Source of the DNA: Anaerolineales bacterium
Lineage (GTDB): Bacteria > Chloroflexota > Anaerolineae > Anaerolineales > UBA11657
DNA: 40,604 nucleotides
Reading direction: 5' to 3'
Assembly (NCBI GenBank): GCA_022450585.1
Contig: JAKUPR010000011.1
Location: 1 to 40,604, forward strand
A program made the translations under genes and the position numbers. The notes under the pieces are model-generated. The model worked only from the letters and a program-made list of their open reading frames with translations. It did not search any database and had not been told where the DNA came from. Of the stretch, positions 1 through 9,616 are shown piece after piece. Position 1 is the stretch's first letter. The number at the start of each line of letters is the position of its first letter.

Positions 1-458
1 TTAAGAGGCCACACTAGAATTGCTGCGGTCATCGCCGCCGGCAGCGGTCGCCTCAGCAGTGCTGGCAGACCACCCATGTAATCCTGATGCTGCAGAAACG
101 AAATCACTCCAGCCAGAAGCGACCATTCCAAAACTAGAAACAAGTGCGGCCCTTTCAAAACAGCATTTGAAAAACCACCAACAAGTGCAAGTACCACAGC
201 AGAATTACCACCCCACCACCCAGCGGCCAGTACTATAGGCACAAATGACAATATAGAGATTTGTACAGGCCCAAGTGGACCAATCGGGATCAGTTTATCG
301 TCAACTGGTACGGAAAAAATGGGGGTGACGTTGACCGCCACTAAGAACACTAGCAATAGCCAATGCCCTCGCCGAGCTGCTGTGCTGAGCTCTCGCCATC
401 CACGCCTACGCCGGTATAAGGAAAATGCCACCACCAAGATACCGAAGAACAGAACCAT
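1..458 (-). CDS. Partial integral membrane protein, C-terminal end outside window
   Basis: Not in the supplied ORF track (no stop inside window). The minus frame is open from ATG at 458 to the edge and reads MVLFFGILVVAFSLYRRRRGWRELSTAARRGHWLLLVFLVAVNVTPIFSVPVDDKLIPIGPLGPVQISILSFVPIVLAAGWWGGNSAVVLALVGG..., with several hydrophobic segments. The frame stays open upstream to a TAG near 580, so a non-ATG start is possible. Confidence 0.6.
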   Translation of the reverse strand, partial: MVLFFGILVVAFSLYRRRRGWRELSTAARRGHWLLLVFLVAVNVTPIFSVPVDDKLIPIGPLGPVQISILSFVPIVLAAGWWGGNSAVVLALVGGFSNAVLKGPHLFLVLEWSLLAGVISFLQHQDYMGGLPALLRRPLPAAMTAAILVWPL

Positions 459-682
459 TGTCCCCGGCCACCATGACGGCAAATGCAATTGCCTGTACAA
501 GTTCACAAACGGGATATCCACAACCGTTACGACCTTACTGTTTTCCGGACCTATACCGCAAAGCGTACGTAAATCGCCAACAACACTCTAGGATTATAGC
601 ATTCGTGCATCTGGGAGAGCCGCATTCATATGTGATAAACAATGTCTCCACCCCAGACACAAGCATAGATAAATAACTTATC

Positions 683-711
683 TTGCCTACCACATAACCG
701 TGTGCTAGACT
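683..711 (+). promoter_or_regulatory. Candidate sigma70-type promoter TTGCCT-17-TAGACT
   Basis: TTGCCT 683-688, 17-nt spacer, TAGACT 706-711; an ATG follows at 721. Confidence 0.35.
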
Positions 712-720
712 TTCTTAGTA

Positions 721-852
721 ATGTCTACCATCAATGTGCCAGATGAAGTTCAGGTGAATTTTGGAGGAAACCATGCCATGACCTGTACTAGCACAGATAT
801 TCTCGGAAAACCCATTTTATCAACAGTGAAGCCAAGCAACGCATCAAGTTAG
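721..852 (+). CDS. Short ORF (43 aa), possibly frameshifted or decayed
   Basis: MSTINVPDEVQVNFGGNHAMTCTSTDILGKPILSTVKPSNASS*; a shifted frame continues to 928. Sits just downstream of a promoter-like sequence. Confidence 0.25.
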   Translation: MSTINVPDEVQVNFGGNHAMTCTSTDILGKPILSTVKPSNASS

Positions 853-961
853 GGGGGCAGGAAAATCAGAAGAAGCATTGAAAGCTACTGCCGGAGTATT
901 CCCTGACCATGCTCAGAATCCTGCATAGGCGAAAGACAAAACATGAGCTCATAGAAAATAC

Positions 962-1717
962 ATGGCAACCGTCACTATTCTAGGCTGTGCACATTCCATC
1001 CCGGACGACAATCACGATGTCAGCCATTTCGCCGTACACGCAGAGAACAACGGCATACTGGTCGACTCCGGTACCAATCCCACCGTGCGGCTAGCGAAGG
1101 CGGGAATTGCATACGATTCTATAAGTGACTTAATTCTTACTCACTTTCACCCCGATCACATCACTGGCGCCCCACTGATGCTTATGAACATGTGGTTGCT
1201 CGGCCGCGAGAAACCTCTGCACATCCACGCACTCAGGCATTGTTTGCAAAGATTCAATCAATTAATGAATGCATATGATTGGCAGGATTGGCCTGGCTTG
1301 TTCGAAGTAAATTTACATGAGATTGAACCTTACGAACGGGCGCCGGTACTGACAAATGCTGATTTCGCAGTCGTCGCATCACCAGGTGACCACATGATAC
1401 CAGTCATCGGGTTACAAATCACAGACAAATCCAGTGGTCGCATACTTGCGTATTCCTCTGATACAGCTCCGTGCGATTCCATATTACGACTCGCTGCAGG
1501 CGCAGATATACTGCTCCATGAAGCTACTAATACAGGAATCGGACACAGCAGCGCAGCGCAGGCTGGAGAATTAGCATCTCGAGCACTCGTAGGAACTCTA
1601 TATCTCATCCACTACCGAGCAGGAAACACAGAAGAATCGAACCTTCTATCTGAGGCCCAAAGTCAATTCAATGGACCGGTCAAACTGGCGCGTGATTTTA
1701 TGACAATCGAGCTGTAA
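962..1717 (+). CDS. Metallo-beta-lactamase fold hydrolase (RNase Z-like)
   Basis: LILTHFHPDHITG (HxHxDH motif), GDH and later YLIHYRAG histidines; 251 aa. Confidence 0.85.
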   Translation: MATVTILGCAHSIPDDNHDVSHFAVHAENNGILVDSGTNPTVRLAKAGIAYDSISDLILTHFHPDHITGAPLMLMNMWLLGREKPLHIHALRHCLQRFNQLMNAYDWQDWPGLFEVNLHEIEPYERAPVLTNADFAVVASPGDHMIPVIGLQITDKSSGRILAYSSDTAPCDSILRLAAGADILLHEATNTGIGHSSAAQAGELASRALVGTLYLIHYRAGNTEESNLLSEAQSQFNGPVKLARDFMTIEL

Positions 1718-1745
1718 TAATTTGAGATGCACGGGGCGGACTATG

Positions 1746-2708
1746 TCAGGATTCAGATTCCATCGTCAAAAGCACCTTCAAACTGGCATGCTGCTTCGCC
1801 GTCTCAAAGGCATCTAATCCGTCATTCATGCTATAACTAGCATGAATGAGAGAATCAACCTCTACCTGCCTTTCAGACAACATATGCATTGCACGTTCAA
1901 ATGGACCGCATCGAGAACCCAGAATATTGATTTCATCCACCACCAAGGCGGATGCATCAACGCTTAGGAGGCCCGAGTAGGTACTCTTTAGCACCAATGT
2001 GCCCCGAGGACGTAAAGCTCTTCGGGCAATCGCAAACCCCTCCGCATTTCCAGTACAATCCACCGCAATGTCAAATGGACCATCAGGTGTATCGGGCGCC
2101 AAAACCGTCTCAATTCCCATCCTATCAAGAAGGCTAAGTTTCGCAGTGTTGCGATCAAACACACACAAATCGCAACCAGTCATTGCCAACGTCTGTGCTA
2201 CTAGTTGCCCCAATTTACCTGCCCCTACAAGTAAGACCCGATGGAATGACTCAATGGACAATTGCTCTTGAATCTGTAGGGCTGCAGCTAATGGCTCCAC
2301 GAAAGTGCCTGCGTCAGTCGAAATCTCAGCTGGCAGCACATGCAGATTGACAGAGGGAAGCTTCAAATATTCCGCAAAGGCACCATCACGGTTCATTATC
2401 CCCAGAACCGTACGATTGGAGCAGTGTGTTTTCCTTTCCTGTCGACAGTGGGAACACTCATTACATGCGACATTTATCTCACCTACCACCCGCTCACCTA
2501 ACAACTCATCCGAGCCCTTTTCCACAATGCCCACAAACTCATGGCCAAGTACACCAGCGAAGGGATAATATCCACGAGTCAACTCCAAGTCGGTATTGCA
2601 AATTCCGGCACGAATTACGCGTACTAACGACTCTTCAGGTGAAGGATCCGGAACCGGAAGGTCATCTCGTACACTCAACTCCTCGTTCTGCAGCCAGATT
2701 GCCAGCAT
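1746..2708 (-). CDS. Zinc-dependent MDR-family alcohol dehydrogenase
   Basis: ICNTDLELTRGYYPFAGVLGHEFVGIV, CNECSHCRQERKTHC structural zinc motif, VLLVGAGKLGQLVAQ Rossmann motif. Confidence 0.85.
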   Translation of the reverse strand: MLAIWLQNEELSVRDDLPVPDPSPEESLVRVIRAGICNTDLELTRGYYPFAGVLGHEFVGIVEKGSDELLGERVVGEINVACNECSHCRQERKTHCSNRTVLGIMNRDGAFAEYLKLPSVNLHVLPAEISTDAGTFVEPLAAALQIQEQLSIESFHRVLLVGAGKLGQLVAQTLAMTGCDLCVFDRNTAKLSLLDRMGIETVLAPDTPDGPFDIAVDCTGNAEGFAIARRALRPRGTLVLKSTYSGLLSVDASALVVDEINILGSRCGPFERAMHMLSERQVEVDSLIHASYSMNDGLDAFETAKQHASLKVLLTMESES

Positions 2709-2736
2709 AAAGTTATGCCTATGTAGTAACTAAGCC

Positions 2737-4473
2737 TTAACCCCTCCGCCCAAATTTCTTCTCGAGATGCTCAACACTTATACGAATCATCGTTGGCCGA
2801 CCATGTGGACAAGTAACCGGCGACTGACATTTCTCCAACTGTCGTAACAACACTTCCTGCTCTTTCTGAGAAAGTACTCGACCTGCACGCACAGCAGCAC
2901 GCTTACATACTCGCAAGATAATACGGTCCTCCTCACCCGGCGGCAATTCGTACCCATGAGAATTTTCATGTTCCAATACTCCAAGGAGTGCCTGTTCAGG
3001 CGTCAGAGCACCAATTACGGCCGGAAGCGCACGCACAACAAAACTGTCACCACCGAAGGGTTCAACCCTAAATCCCAAAGCATATAACGCATCTAAGTGC
3101 CGACGCAAATCCTCAGCGGCCTCGTAATCCAGAGTCACTGTCACTGCCTCCATCAAAGTCTGTGATTCAACCCTCGCACTTTGTGCAGCAGCCATATAAG
3201 ACTCATAAAGTACACGCTCGTGAGCTGCGTGCTGGTCAATTAAATAGAGCCCATCTGGGCCTTCAGCTACGATGTAAGCTGCTCCTACTTGACCAATAAC
3301 GCGCAATAGTGGCAATCCCGTCACAGGAAGTTCAGTCTGAGTTTCCGACTCGACGTTATCCTCAGTCACCAGATCGTCAGACTCCACACTATTTCCAAAA
3401 AAGAAAGGTGCGGGCCAATCGACCGACTCAACAACTTCCGAGTGGGGCCAACCCGATGTCATTGGGTGATTCAGAGCCCTTTGGTTGAGCAACGTCCGAC
3501 GCACTTCACGCTCTATAGAATTAAATACATGGTTAGGCTCCCTAAATCTCACCTCTGTTTTGGCAGGATGCACATTCACATCCACGTCCACGGGAGATAG
3601 CGTGATACAAATAACAGCGATTGGGTAACGTCCCTTCATTAACAAAGTATGGTAGGCACGCGTAATCGCTAGGGTAAGACGTGAGTCTTGCACATAGCGT
3701 CCATTAACAAATAGTGTGATTTCACGTCGGTTCGACCGACTCAGTGACGGCATGCTGACGTAACCATTTACGGCGACACCATGCCTCCCTCTACCAGAAA
3801 CCTCAAGTAATTGTTCAACTGTCTCCGCACCATATACAGCCACAAGTACATCACTCAGAGATCCAGTACCAAGAGATTGGAATTTCTGACGTTTGTCAAA
3901 ATGCAATCTAAACCTCACTCCCGGGAAAGCAAGTGCATAACGCGAGAACACGCGTCCTATGCGCGCTTTTTCAGCAGCATCAGATTTAAGGAACTTCAAC
4001 CGCGCTGGGAGATTAAAAAAAAGATTCTCTACTGAAACAATGGTTCCGCATGGCGTACTGACAATCGCACGGTCTGTAATTTCTCCCGCAGCTGCTCGCA
4101 GACGCGTGCCGATCTCTTCACCCGACGAGCGTGTCACTAAATCCATGTGGCTGACTGCAGAGATGGATGAGAGCGCTTCACCCCGAAAACCTAGTGTCTT
4201 GATACTGTCCAAATCACGCGCTGAACACAATTTGGAGGTGGCATGCCGCATAAAAACCAGTTCAGCTTCATCAGAGTGAATGCCTATCCCATCATCAGAC
4301 ACACGTATTAGTTGAAGTCCCCCTCCGTTCACTGTGACATTTATACTGCTAGCACCTGCATCGAGCGCATTTTCAAGTAACTCCTTCACAACCGAAGCAG
4401 GTCGCTCTACCACTTCACCTGCGGCAATTTTTGACACAACGGATTGGTGTAAGATTGCGATTGGCACCGCCAC
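2737..4473 (-). CDS. mutL: DNA mismatch repair protein MutL
   Basis: N-terminal IAAGEVVERPASVVKELLENALDAGA, GFRGEALSSIS; C-terminal DQHAAHERVLYE (DQHA-x2-E-x4-E endonuclease motif) and CPHGRPT. Confidence 0.97.
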   Translation of the reverse strand: MAVPIAILHQSVVSKIAAGEVVERPASVVKELLENALDAGASSINVTVNGGGLQLIRVSDDGIGIHSDEAELVFMRHATSKLCSARDLDSIKTLGFRGEALSSISAVSHMDLVTRSSGEEIGTRLRAAAGEITDRAIVSTPCGTIVSVENLFFNLPARLKFLKSDAAEKARIGRVFSRYALAFPGVRFRLHFDKRQKFQSLGTGSLSDVLVAVYGAETVEQLLEVSGRGRHGVAVNGYVSMPSLSRSNRREITLFVNGRYVQDSRLTLAITRAYHTLLMKGRYPIAVICITLSPVDVDVNVHPAKTEVRFREPNHVFNSIEREVRRTLLNQRALNHPMTSGWPHSEVVESVDWPAPFFFGNSVESDDLVTEDNVESETQTELPVTGLPLLRVIGQVGAAYIVAEGPDGLYLIDQHAAHERVLYESYMAAAQSARVESQTLMEAVTVTLDYEAAEDLRRHLDALYALGFRVEPFGGDSFVVRALPAVIGALTPEQALLGVLEHENSHGYELPPGEEDRIILRVCKRAAVRAGRVLSQKEQEVLLRQLEKCQSPVTCPHGRPTMIRISVEHLEKKFGRRG

Positions 4474-4555
4474 ATTGTATCATTTTCACGACTAGATAAT
4501 ACGCCTTTAGCACAGGCGACACATATCTGACGCGGTATAATCCCAGCACACAAAC

Positions 4556-4855
4556 ATGGAATTGATACTCGAACTGCGCTGGGACACCGTCGCACTACTC
4601 ACTCTGGCCATAGTAGCTATTCTGATACTCTATCTACGCATCGAAAAGAAGGCTAGAGGACTATCATTATTTTTTCTGGTAATACCAGCAGGATACATAA
4701 TGTATAAGGTGGCGGAATGGCAACAAAGGTTACCAGAGCTCTTTTTTGGATTTCTGAGCGGCGGAATTCTCTATTTGATCTGGCACCAATTTTACGGTCA
4801 GCGTATCCCACTGCCTTCCAGTGACAACATAAAGGTCTGGGGGCAAGAGGATTGA
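4556..4855 (+). CDS. Small membrane protein of unknown function
   Basis: 99 aa with hydrophobic segments (ALLTLAIVAILILYL; LFFLVIPAGYIMY); starts upstream of co-directional genes. Confidence 0.55.
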   Translation: MELILELRWDTVALLTLAIVAILILYLRIEKKARGLSLFFLVIPAGYIMYKVAEWQQRLPELFFGFLSGGILYLIWHQFYGQRIPLPSSDNIKVWGQED

Positions 4856-4885
4856 CGAGTATATGCTTACAACATCTACATCCTA

Positions 4886-7438
4886 GTGAAAACAAACAAA
4901 GGCCTCATAGCCAGACTGATGCCCGTTGCTCTGACCATGATTGCATGCGCCAGTACTACGCCTGCAACTTTTACAGCACCGCAGCATACGTTAGCATCAG
5001 ATAGCGATATGTCGCTTATCATAGAGCCAACTATTAACTTGCCTGCATCCGCGCGGACACCATCCCTGACACTCACAGAACGTCACCCGAGAGAACTGGG
5101 AGACAAAGAACCGGTCAAAGTGACCGGAAGCGTAGAAATAACTTTCCCGCTATTTGACAATTATCTAGTAGAACCATACGTAATGCTAGAAGATGAAAGT
5201 GGATTCGTGGAACGAGATTTCGATTTCACAATGCCTAGAGAAAATCAGGTGATTGGACCGCTAACGCGCAGCGACGAAAATACGTGGAAATATGTACTAC
5301 ATCTCCCAGTCATTCCTCCAGGTCGTCTAGTTGATGTGGACAATAACGGGAAGATAGACAGAGGCGTTCGTGTTTTAGCCATAGCTGTGCAAGCCAACGT
5401 TGTCGGAGACCCTTTTCTGGGAGAGAATGAATTCCGCGGTTGGTCCAGTGTATGGACTTCGGCACGCATAGACCCCGAAAACCATGATGAAATCTCGGGA
5501 GGGTTTCTCATAGTATGGGCCCCAGATGCAGAGCAAGCTTTTCCAATCGATTTCGGATCAGACGGGTTGCTGTTCACCTCTGACGATTCCACTTCTACAC
5601 TGAAACCAGGGTATACAATTGTCGATCTCAACAATACACCCTTTACCTTTAGCAAAGAAATTGCTCCCGAAATAGAACTGTATGAAGGTGATGTATCCGT
5701 TACCAACTATACTGAGATGGGTTACAGTGAGGCTTTTGAATCTCTCTGGAGCAAGGCATCGGTAGAATACCCCTTTACCCAATTGAAAAGCATCAATTGG
5801 CAGGATTTATATGAGCGATTCTCACCGAGGGTAGCCGCAGCACAATCCGCGGCCAACCACCAAGAATGCTTTTTGACCATGAGAGACTTTGCCATGAGTA
5901 TACCCGATGGACATGGAGGCCTAATTGGTGACGACGGCGGTTTTTTCCAGAGAAATACTGGGGGCGGAGCAGGACTAATTATGACCGAGCTCAGCGACGG
6001 ACGTGTGCTCGTTAGCTACCTTACTTCTGGCGGCGCCGCAGAAGAAGCTGGTATACAACTTCGGGACGAAATCATAGCAGTGAACGGAAAACCGGTCAAA
6101 GAAGCAGTGGCAGCAGTCACCCCGTGGAATGGGCCTTTTTCCGCACCACATGTACAAAGACTGGACCAGTATCGGTATTTGACGCGTGGAAAGGTGGGGA
6201 CAAACATAGATGTAAGCTGGAGACATACTAGTGGTAAAGAGAAGCAGGCCACATTGATATTACCTCCCGAGCAAGCCAGTCTGGCTGCCAGCTCTCTCTA
6301 CGCCGATATTGACCGCAACGCTCCGCCAGTGGAGTATGAGATCATAGAAGACTATGGATTGGGATACGTACGCATTTGGTCCCTATCGGACGACCTGAAC
6401 CTTACCATTCGTCTTTTCAAGCGCGCTGTAGAACTATTCTCCGAACGCAAATTGCCTGGGATGATACTAGACATGCGTCATAATCTAGGCGGTTCACCTA
6501 TGGGTACTGGACTGGCCGCATATTTCACCTCAGAGGAATTAGAGGTAATGCGTGGGTATTATTATAGCGAACGACTGGAACAATTCGACACGCACGGACC
6601 ACCAGACACTATTGAACCAGATGCCAAACTGCAGTTTAAAGGACGGATAGCAGTTCTTATCAGTCCAGCTTGCGCCAGCGCCTGTGAAAATGTAGCATGG
6701 GTTTTCAGCCAGCTGCCACAGGTGACAGTGCTAGGACATTATCCTAGCAACGGCATTATGGGTGAGGTCGGTCGTGGGCAATACAAGCTTCCGGGAGAAA
6801 TCTCCTTTCAAATTCCCACTGGAATGGACCTTGACATGCATGGCAACATTATCGTGGAAGGTCTTGGAGTGCAGCCTGATGTACTTGTGCCGGTAACCGA
6901 AAAGACACTGTTCAGCGAGAAAGACGATCTCCTTAACCATGCAATCGAGATGCTGCTGCAACCCACAGTATCTGGAGTGCAACCATCTGGACCAGCAACT
7001 ATGATGGACCCTGCCGATACCCACGCGTCCCTACAGCAGACACCGATCCTTGAGCAGCTGGCTTTCGAAGAATATAACAATGTTGGGCGCACCGGCGAGC
7101 AATATACTTATACAGTGCACCTAAGTGGTTCCGAGAAGGTTATCTGGATGCACAAATGGTGTGCTGCCACTAAGGCATTGGCAGTAAGCAATCTACGGGA
7201 CATGACAATCAACTTCAGCATGAACGATCAGCCAATTCCGAGAAAAAAGTTTTTGGCACTAGAGGGTGAATACAACGGTCAGTACTGTTATTATCATCTG
7301 ACAGGACTCGTAGATTGGCCAATGGGCGAGCACCAGCTGGACATCGAAGTGACTTTCAGGCAGGAAATCGACAACGGATTCCGAGACTACAAAGCAGGAA
7401 CGCACAGGTTCGAGTACCGAGTTTACGTGGACGAATGA
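4886..7438 (+). CDS. PDZ-containing S41-family (tricorn-like) peptidase, probable lipoprotein
   Basis: GTG start; lipobox-like ALTMIAC; PDZ core (GGGAGLIMTELSDGRVLVSYLTSGGAAEEAGIQLRDEIIAVNGKPV); DGHGG; SPACASACENVAW with a Ser at the S41 nucleophile position. Confidence 0.75.
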   Translation: MKTNKGLIARLMPVALTMIACASTTPATFTAPQHTLASDSDMSLIIEPTINLPASARTPSLTLTERHPRELGDKEPVKVTGSVEITFPLFDNYLVEPYVMLEDESGFVERDFDFTMPRENQVIGPLTRSDENTWKYVLHLPVIPPGRLVDVDNNGKIDRGVRVLAIAVQANVVGDPFLGENEFRGWSSVWTSARIDPENHDEISGGFLIVWAPDAEQAFPIDFGSDGLLFTSDDSTSTLKPGYTIVDLNNTPFTFSKEIAPEIELYEGDVSVTNYTEMGYSEAFESLWSKASVEYPFTQLKSINWQDLYERFSPRVAAAQSAANHQECFLTMRDFAMSIPDGHGGLIGDDGGFFQRNTGGGAGLIMTELSDGRVLVSYLTSGGAAEEAGIQLRDEIIAVNGKPVKEAVAAVTPWNGPFSAPHVQRLDQYRYLTRGKVGTNIDVSWRHTSGKEKQATLILPPEQASLAASSLYADIDRNAPPVEYEIIEDYGLGYVRIWSLSDDLNLTIRLFKRAVELFSERKLPGMILDMRHNLGGSPMGTGLAAYFTSEELEVMRGYYYSERLEQFDTHGPPDTIEPDAKLQFKGRIAVLISPACASACENVAWVFSQLPQVTVLGHYPSNGIMGEVGRGQYKLPGEISFQIPTGMDLDMHGNIIVEGLGVQPDVLVPVTEKTLFSEKDDLLNHAIEMLLQPTVSGVQPSGPATMMDPADTHASLQQTPILEQLAFEEYNNVGRTGEQYTYTVHLSGSEKVIWMHKWCAATKALAVSNLRDMTINFSMNDQPIPRKKFLALEGEYNGQYCYYHLTGLVDWPMGEHQLDIEVTFRQEIDNGFRDYKAGTHRFEYRVYVDE

Positions 7439-8223
7439 TTGACAAAAGAGTTACGCTTTCAGATGCAGCATCCCTAGTATCTGTCGGTAACACACTGGCG
7501 CTCGGCGGAATGACACTATATCGCAGGCCGCTGACCTTTACACGCACCCTGCTACGTGAGAATTTCGCTGCTCGTGACCTAACATTACTATGCTTTACCG
7601 CTGGAATCGAATCAGACATGCTCGTGGGCGATCACCGTGTACGTAGTGTACGATCATGTTATTTTGGTCTCGAGGTTTTTGGCCTAGCACCTATGTTTAC
7701 TCAAGCCGCCAGTGATGGCACCATCGAAATCATAGAAGAGACTGAAGCAAGCATCGCCTTCGGCATCCGCGCTGCACTTGCAAATGTCGGCTTCATGCCG
7801 AGTCGCGCCTGGATAGGAACTGATTTACCTCTTCTGCGCCCGGATGTGCAAACAATCAAGGATCCGTACAGCGACGACAAGTTTATCGCCTTCCCAGCAA
7901 TTAACTGTGACGTAGCTGTGATACATGCGCTCCAAGCCGACCGCACTGGCAATGCACTCATAGGTAATAACCCGGGCATTGATCCAGAGTTAGCCCTACT
8001 TGCAGACACCACCATAATCACCACAGAGGAGTTAGTTGATAAGCTCGACAACGCAGATATTCCTGGCCCAGTTGTACAAGCAGTAACACTCGCTCCAAAG
8101 GGAGCCTTACCTACATCATGTCACCCTCTCTATCCTCTAGATGGGAATGCCATTCTTGAGTACACTAAACGCTGCAAATCAGGGAAGTTCGAGGAATACC
8201 TTCAAGAGGTCTTGGCTCCATGA
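7435..8223 (+). CDS. CoA-transferase family I, subunit A-like (glutaconate CoA-transferase A type)
   Basis: MIDKRVTLSDAASLVSVGNTLALGGM..., FPAINCDVAVIHALQADRTGNALI; ATG overlaps the upstream stop (ATGA). Confidence 0.75.
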   Translation: MIDKRVTLSDAASLVSVGNTLALGGMTLYRRPLTFTRTLLRENFAARDLTLLCFTAGIESDMLVGDHRVRSVRSCYFGLEVFGLAPMFTQAASDGTIEIIEETEASIAFGIRAALANVGFMPSRAWIGTDLPLLRPDVQTIKDPYSDDKFIAFPAINCDVAVIHALQADRTGNALIGNNPGIDPELALLADTTIITTEELVDKLDNADIPGPVVQAVTLAPKGALPTSCHPLYPLDGNAILEYTKRCKSGKFEEYLQEVLAP

Positions 8224-9470
8224 CCTGGAAACTCTCGCGCAACCTACTCATCGTTATAGCAACACTCTTCACAGGAACCGGGATTTTCGTCGGTGGTTTC
8301 GTTACTGGCGCACGTTATTACGACCTTCTACCCATAGTAATCCCACGGTCTGATCACGTAATCGGTCTAGACACAATCGAAATTAAACCAGATGCAGCTA
8401 GCACGCCAGAGGACTTACAACTAGCATTCAGACCATTCTGGGAATCCTGGCGGTTATTACAGGAAAATTTCGTAGACCGACCCCTTGACACCACCGATCT
8501 GGTACATGGAGCAATTAAGGGTATGCTACGCGCTACCGGAGACCGCCACACCAATTACATGAGCCCCGATGAGCAAGAGATCATGCGCACTGACATGTCC
8601 GGGGAACTTGAGGGTATAGGCGCAGAGATTGATACTAGCGGAGATTTCCTCCGCGTAATATCTCCACTCCCCGGATCGCCTGCCGAGGCGGCCGGAATGT
8701 TACCGGGTGACACCATAATCTTCGTAGACGGAGAGGACGTGAGCGGGATGGATGCCTTTACAGTCATTGCTAGAGTACGCGGACCGTCTGGCTCTTCCGT
8801 TACTATAACCGTGTTGCGCGAAGGGGTGCCGGATCCACTAACAATGACGATAACGCGGTCCAAAATAACCATCCCCTCTGTGGAAAGCAGGATTCTAAGC
8901 AGTGGTATAGCTTACGTGAAAATTAATCGCTTCGGCGAGCATACTACAGATGAGCTCCGCACTCAATTGCAAACACAACTCACAAAAGATCCGCCTGGTA
9001 TTATTCTGGATCTGCGTAATAATCCAGGCGGATTCCTGGATGTAGGAATCAGCGTAACCTCTCAATTTGTTGGCAATGGCATTGTGATGGTTGAAAGATT
9101 CGGCGATGGGCGCGAACGTGAATACCGGGCACTCCGCGGAGGTATTGCTACTAAGATACCACTGGCTGTGCTAATTAACCGTGGCAGCGCTAGCGCCGCG
9201 GAGATTGTTGCCGGTGCAGTGAAAGATTATCAACGAGGTACGCTCGTCGGCGAAAGAAGTTACGGTAAAGGTACGGTGCAAACTTGGATGGACTTAAGCG
9301 ACCAACAGGGCGCAGTACGAATAACATTCGCGCGCTGGACAACACCCAAAGGGAATTCAGTAGATGGAGACGGTCTCATGCCAGACGTTAACGTCAACCG
9401 CAGTTATGAGCAATACAAGGACGGGATAGACCCACAACTAGATGCAGCAGTCGAAACGCTGCTAAATTAG
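8220..9470 (+). CDS. C-terminal processing peptidase (S41A, CtpA/Prc type)
   Basis: PDZ domain; INRGSASAAEIVAGAVKDYQRGTLVGERSYGKGTVQ with Ser and Lys at the expected 25-residue spacing; N-terminal signal/TM segment; ATGA overlap with upstream gene. Confidence 0.92.
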   Translation: MTWKLSRNLLIVIATLFTGTGIFVGGFVTGARYYDLLPIVIPRSDHVIGLDTIEIKPDAASTPEDLQLAFRPFWESWRLLQENFVDRPLDTTDLVHGAIKGMLRATGDRHTNYMSPDEQEIMRTDMSGELEGIGAEIDTSGDFLRVISPLPGSPAEAAGMLPGDTIIFVDGEDVSGMDAFTVIARVRGPSGSSVTITVLREGVPDPLTMTITRSKITIPSVESRILSSGIAYVKINRFGEHTTDELRTQLQTQLTKDPPGIILDLRNNPGGFLDVGISVTSQFVGNGIVMVERFGDGREREYRALRGGIATKIPLAVLINRGSASAAEIVAGAVKDYQRGTLVGERSYGKGTVQTWMDLSDQQGAVRITFARWTTPKGNSVDGDGLMPDVNVNRSYEQYKDGIDPQLDAAVETLLN

Positions 9471-9521
9471 TAACCTCATATGTTTCCATAAATACCGAGG
9501 GCATGCCGCACAAGTAACAAG

Positions 9522-9593
9522 AGCGGGTGATCGGAATCGAACCGACGACATTCAGCTTGGGAAGCTGACGTTCTACCGCTGAACTACACCCGC
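9522..9593 (-). tRNA. tRNA-Gly (anticodon CCC)
   Basis: Minus strand GCGGGTGTAGTTCAGCGGTAGAACGTCAGCTTCCCAAGCTGAATGTCGTCGGTTCGATTCCGATCACCCGCT; 7-bp acceptor, TCAGC-TTCCCAA-GCTGA anticodon arm, GGTTCGATTCC T arm. Confidence 0.95.
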
Positions 9594-9616
9594 ACACGAA
9601 CGATTATAAGCCGCGC

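Noticed and set aside
20-676. Plus-strand ORFs at 20-238, 319-591 and 425-676
   Set aside because: Low-complexity translations antisense to a clear minus-strand membrane-protein frame.
7315-7434. Upstream extension of the CoA-transferase ORF (302 aa start at 7315)
   Set aside because: Overlaps the S41 gene by over 100 nt; ATG at 7435 gives a typical ATGA overlap and matches the family N-terminus.
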